64,000 bases of DNA from positions 124,001 to 188,000 of the forward strand of contig JACKQF010000008.1 of the NCBI GenBank assembly GCA_024232965.1. Reading direction: 5' to 3'. Both the position numbers and the translations under genes were made by a program. The notes under the pieces were generated by a model, which saw nothing but the letters and a program-made list of their open reading frames with translations, was not told where the DNA came from and searched no databases. Below, in pieces: positions 61,494 through 64,000 of this stretch. Every line of letters begins with the position of its first letter. The stretch's first letter is position 1. Source of the stretch: Verrucomicrobiaceae bacterium (lineage in GTDB: Bacteria > Verrucomicrobiota > Verrucomicrobiia > Verrucomicrobiales > Verrucomicrobiaceae).

Positions 61494-61913
61494 ATGGTTC
61501 TCGTTGATTCATCAGTTTGGATTGAATCTCTCCGCCGCAACGGTCGCCTGGATGTGAAGGTTGCTCTGGAGGGGTTGCTGGAGGCATACGAGGCGCAGTG
61601 GTGCTCTCCGGTTCGTCTGGAGGTGCTTGGGGGGGCGCGTCCGATGGATCGTGCGAGGCTGGGGCAGCACTTTTCGGTCATTCCTTACCGCATCTGCAAA
61701 GAGGAGGACTGGGATCGCGCCACCGCGTTGGCCTGGCGCATCCGTGATCGGGGGCTTACCATCCCCTGGATGGATGTTGTGATCGCTGCCCTAGCACTGC
61801 ATGACAAGGTGCGACTTTTTACCATTGATGCGCATTTTGAGTCCGTGGCGGATATCACGGGGCTGAAGCTCTACAACCCAGGAATAGGCGGCACTTTTCG
61901 ACCAGAGGACTAG
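61494..61913 (+). CDS. vapC: VapC-type PIN-domain ribonuclease toxin
   Basis: The start at 61494 gives 139 residues with PIN acidic residues: MVLVDSSVWIESLR (first Asp), SPVRLEVLGGARP (Glu), LTIPWMDVVIAALAL (third Asp) and RLFTIDAHFESVADITGLKL (fourth Asp). VapC toxins cleave tRNA or rRNA; the module with the antitoxin lies directly downstream of a CAU tRNA gene and ends 28 bp from a convergent MFS gene. The target is not readable. Confidence 0.9.
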   Translation: MVLVDSSVWIESLRRNGRLDVKVALEGLLEAYEAQWCSPVRLEVLGGARPMDRARLGQHFSVIPYRICKEEDWDRATALAWRIRDRGLTIPWMDVVIAALALHDKVRLFTIDAHFESVADITGLKLYNPGIGGTFRPED

Positions 61914-61941
61914 CCCGGAAAGCTCACGGGCCAACGACTTC

Positions 61942-63156
61942 TCAGCTCTTCTTGGCCGGATCTCTGAAGAAGATCGCGAAGACCACCAAAACAGCGAGCG
62001 CGATCCAAGCGGGGAGGATCCAGATTTGATACCAGTCATGCGCGATGGTTCCTTGGGGCTGAGCGAGGCTGAACTTCCCCTGGTGATTGCCCGCCCACGT
62101 GCTACCGACAAAGTTCCCCACTCCCCACAAAATAAAGGCAATGAACCCTTGTGCCGCTCCCCGCGTTTTTTCGGTGGCTTCATCATCCACATAAAGCTGG
62201 CCCGCAATGAACAGAAAATCGTAGCAGACTCCGTGTAGGAGGATCGCAGCAAAGATATAGGTCGTCGCCATGGCATTGCCATCGGTACTGCCGGCCAACA
62301 GGAAATACCGCAGCACCCATGAGGCGATGCCAATAAAGATCGTCTTTTTGTAGCCAAACTTCGCCAACATCACGGGCAGCAAGACCAGGAAAATGATGTC
62401 GGAAACTTGAGCCAGCGACATCTTCGCAGCGCTATAGGTCCAGCCCAGCTCCGTAATGTACTGGTTCATGTTGACGAAGTAGAAATACAGCGGGATGCAG
62501 ATCAGAAACATGCACCCAATGAAGATCGCGAAGGACGGCTTTCTCAGCATCGCAAGGGCATCCAGCCCGAGGATCTCGCCAATCTTCACGTCCGCTCCCG
62601 TTTTCTTCGGCGGCGTGTGTGGCAGGGTCAGCGAAAACAGCCCGAGTGCGACCGAACCGATCCCGGCGATGTAGTACTGAATGTTGGATTGCTCCCCCTT
62701 CAGCAAACTTAGCGTCACGCCACCAGCGATCCAGCCGACCGCCGACAGCGTCTTGACGCGTGGGAAATCCGACTTCGCATTCGCCAAATGGTGCAGCGAA
62801 AGTGAATTCCCCACGGCCAGAGTCGGCACGTAGGTCGCGCAATAGGCAATGACCAGCGGATAGTACGTCGCAAAATCGCCCGCCTTAGCGATCGTGAACA
62901 TCAGTGCCCCGCCGAGCACCCCCAGCACAAAGAGGATCTTTTCAGACGCAAAATAGCGGTCTGCAATCAATCCCACAAAGAACGGCGCGATCATGGCCCC
63001 AATCGCAAAAGCCCCATACGCCAAGCCGATCTGCGCCCCACTGAAATGCAGCGTGTTGAACAAATAGTTCCCCAGACTCACATACCACGCCCCCCAGATG
63101 AAGTACTGAAGGAACATGAATATCGACAACTTAATCTTGAGCTGAGACTGGTTCAT
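61942..63156 (-). CDS. MFS nucleoside-type transporter (NupG/XapB-like)
   Basis: The start at 63156 gives 404 residues beginning MNQSQLKIKLSIFMFLQYFI. It has about 12 membrane helices with family features of nucleoside:H+ symporters: WGAWYVSLGNYLFNTLHFSG, GLAYGAFAIGAMIAPFFVGL, DRYFASEKILFVLGVLGGAL, and ILWGVGNFVGSTWAGNHQ. Cytoplasmic loops have HTPPKKTGADVKIGEILGLD. Nucleoside or related sugar uptake is the likely role, but the substrate is inferred. Confidence 0.85.
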   Translation of the reverse strand: MNQSQLKIKLSIFMFLQYFIWGAWYVSLGNYLFNTLHFSGAQIGLAYGAFAIGAMIAPFFVGLIADRYFASEKILFVLGVLGGALMFTIAKAGDFATYYPLVIAYCATYVPTLAVGNSLSLHHLANAKSDFPRVKTLSAVGWIAGGVTLSLLKGEQSNIQYYIAGIGSVALGLFSLTLPHTPPKKTGADVKIGEILGLDALAMLRKPSFAIFIGCMFLICIPLYFYFVNMNQYITELGWTYSAAKMSLAQVSDIIFLVLLPVMLAKFGYKKTIFIGIASWVLRYFLLAGSTDGNAMATTYIFAAILLHGVCYDFLFIAGQLYVDDEATEKTRGAAQGFIAFILWGVGNFVGSTWAGNHQGKFSLAQPQGTIAHDWYQIWILPAWIALAVLVVFAIFFRDPAKKS

Positions 63157-63250
63157 GCGCGGCAGACTATGAAACCGAGGAGGGAGTGGGAAGAAAAAAG
63201 TGAGGACACCTTCTCTGCGCGTCTCAATGGGGCAGAGCCCCACCCCGCTG

Positions 63251-63778
63251 TCACGGACTAACAGTGGGGGAAACCGACTTCATCTTGTCCGTTTCTTCCA
63301 ACACCAGATTGGCTGCTTTCATGAAGGCGGCGGCCTTTCCGACGTTGGTGCCGTCGATGTTCATCTCATCATCCAGCAACGAGTACTCAAAGGCGCCACT
63401 GACGCCTTGAACGGAGATCCAAGAGTTGAGGAGGACTTCTGTATTTGAGACTTTGGCATCCTTATAGGCCTCGTAGGCGGTGGTCAGGTTGCGAATGGTC
63501 GCTTCCTCCTCTTCCCACGATTTATCACCGATCGTAAATCGAACGGTGTAGCGCGTGTGGCCATCGGAGACCCGACGGACTGGCTGCAGTTCGAGCGGGA
63601 CTTTCCAAAAAAGGGCAGACACTTCGCCCACCTGATGGCTACGCCCAGGTTCGAAGAGAACAACGCTACCCTGGGCATAAGTAACCTCAGTGGCGTCTGG
63701 CTTCAGCCACTTGGGGCCACAACTGCTCACCAGAGCAGACAAGGATAGGATCGCAAGGATTTGGAGCCTGTGTTTCAT
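63251..63778 (-). CDS. Putative lipoprotein of unknown function
   Basis: The start at 63778 gives 175 residues with a lipobox (MKHRLQILAILSLSALVSSC, Cys at about residue 20). The mature protein is beta-rich (GSVVLFEPGRSHQVGEVSAL, RYTVRFTIGDKSWEEEEATI, ISVQGVSGAFEYSLLDDEMN). No family is recognised. It is monocistronic by context. Confidence 0.6.
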   Translation of the reverse strand: MKHRLQILAILSLSALVSSCGPKWLKPDATEVTYAQGSVVLFEPGRSHQVGEVSALFWKVPLELQPVRRVSDGHTRYTVRFTIGDKSWEEEEATIRNLTTAYEAYKDAKVSNTEVLLNSWISVQGVSGAFEYSLLDDEMNIDGTNVGKAAAFMKAANLVLEETDKMKSVSPTVSP

Positions 63779-63822
63779 GACAAGGATTCGGTTGGAGGAT
63801 TCCTGAGGCAAAGGGGCGGACC

Positions 63823-64000
63823 TTATCGGGATGACACCCGCACCGGCAAACGCTGCCAGCCTTGATTCACCTTGAACTCCATCGGCGGGAACAAACTCAG
63901 CGGCGTTTGCTTCTGCTTCACGGGATCATGGGAATAGGCTAGGTTGCGATTGATGTAGAGCTCGTAGGCTGGGAATCCGTCATGGGCACCCTCCAGCATG
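63823..64000 (-). CDS. C-terminal fragment of a gene cut by the window edge
   Basis: The minus strand encodes about 58 residues ending at TAA (63825-63823): LEGAHDGFPAYELYINRNLA, SHDPVKQKQTPLSLFPPMEF, KVNQGWQRLPVRVSSR. The HDG/DxGFPAYE pattern resembles the ends of exported proteins with ligand- or hydrolase-like domains, but the fragment is too short to name. The upstream part lies outside the window. Confidence 0.6.
   Translation of the reverse strand, partial: MLEGAHDGFPAYELYINRNLAYSHDPVKQKQTPLSLFPPMEFKVNQGWQRLPVRVSSR

Overview
The window looks like chromosomal DNA of a Verrucomicrobiota bacterium, probably near Verrucomicrobiaceae; this is inferred from gene content, not from a marker gene. 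Supporting it are three planctomycete/verrucomicrobial-type cytochrome genes (PSCyt1-DUF1549-DUF1553), one with a DUF1501 partner, Tat-exported Gfo/Idh/MocA and DMFA-like proteins, a large MoxR/VWA operon, and a serine/threonine kinase fused to PEGA and formylglycine-generating-enzyme-like domains. Coding is dense on both strands, with few Shine-Dalgarno-like sites. No rRNA, CRISPR array, prophage or intact insertion sequence is visible.

Layout. 1-0.6 kb: 3' end of a DUF1553 gene; tRNA-Ser(GCU) follows at 724-814. 0.9-3.6 kb: a Tat-exported oxidoreductase divergent from an MFS transporter. 3.65-15.95 kb: a seven-gene minus-strand operon (DUF4159, MoxR ATPase, DUF58, BatA/VWA, DUF4175-like coiled-coil giant, VWA/GATase-like membrane protein, caspase-like C13 peptidase). 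16.1-22 kb: a gluconolactonase-like protein, a 57-residue membrane protein, and a DUF1501/PSCyt pair. 22.1-26.4 kb: a very large DUF4011-type superfamily 1 helicase with a decayed nuclease-like tail. 26.6-31.7 kb: an iron-uptake-like unit in which a TonB-dependent receptor is divergent from tonB-exbB-exbD plus a coiled-coil gene, with two near-identical palindromes (Fur-box-like) between them. 31.8-32.4 kb: a decayed BCS1-type AAA ATPase pseudogene and a repeat that recurs at 26.44 kb.

32.5-49.7 kb is mostly housekeeping and small operons: M20 peptidase, ScpA, a PNPOx-like protein, a PPP phosphatase, a LON-domain protein, an LRR protein, a monooxygenase, a DMFA-like protein, a beta-lactamase-fold hydrolase, SDR/RCK/FHA genes, RecQ, two glycosyltransferases, and a tandem pair of LolA-like secreted proteins. 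49.7-54.8 kb holds the kinase-PEGA-FGE protein and a third PSCyt protein. 54.9-60.8 kb holds a second DMFA-like paralogue, RuvC, DoxX, an SLBB-type lipoprotein, a methyltransferase and two hypothetical proteins. 60.9-64 kb holds a CAU-anticodon tRNA, a VapBC toxin-antitoxin pair, a nucleoside-type MFS transporter, a lipoprotein and a partial gene.

The units most likely to hold under-described biology are the MoxR/VWA operon ending in a caspase-like peptidase, the paired operators of the TonB region, the BCS1 pseudogene with its flanking repeat, and the kinase-PEGA-FGE fusion.
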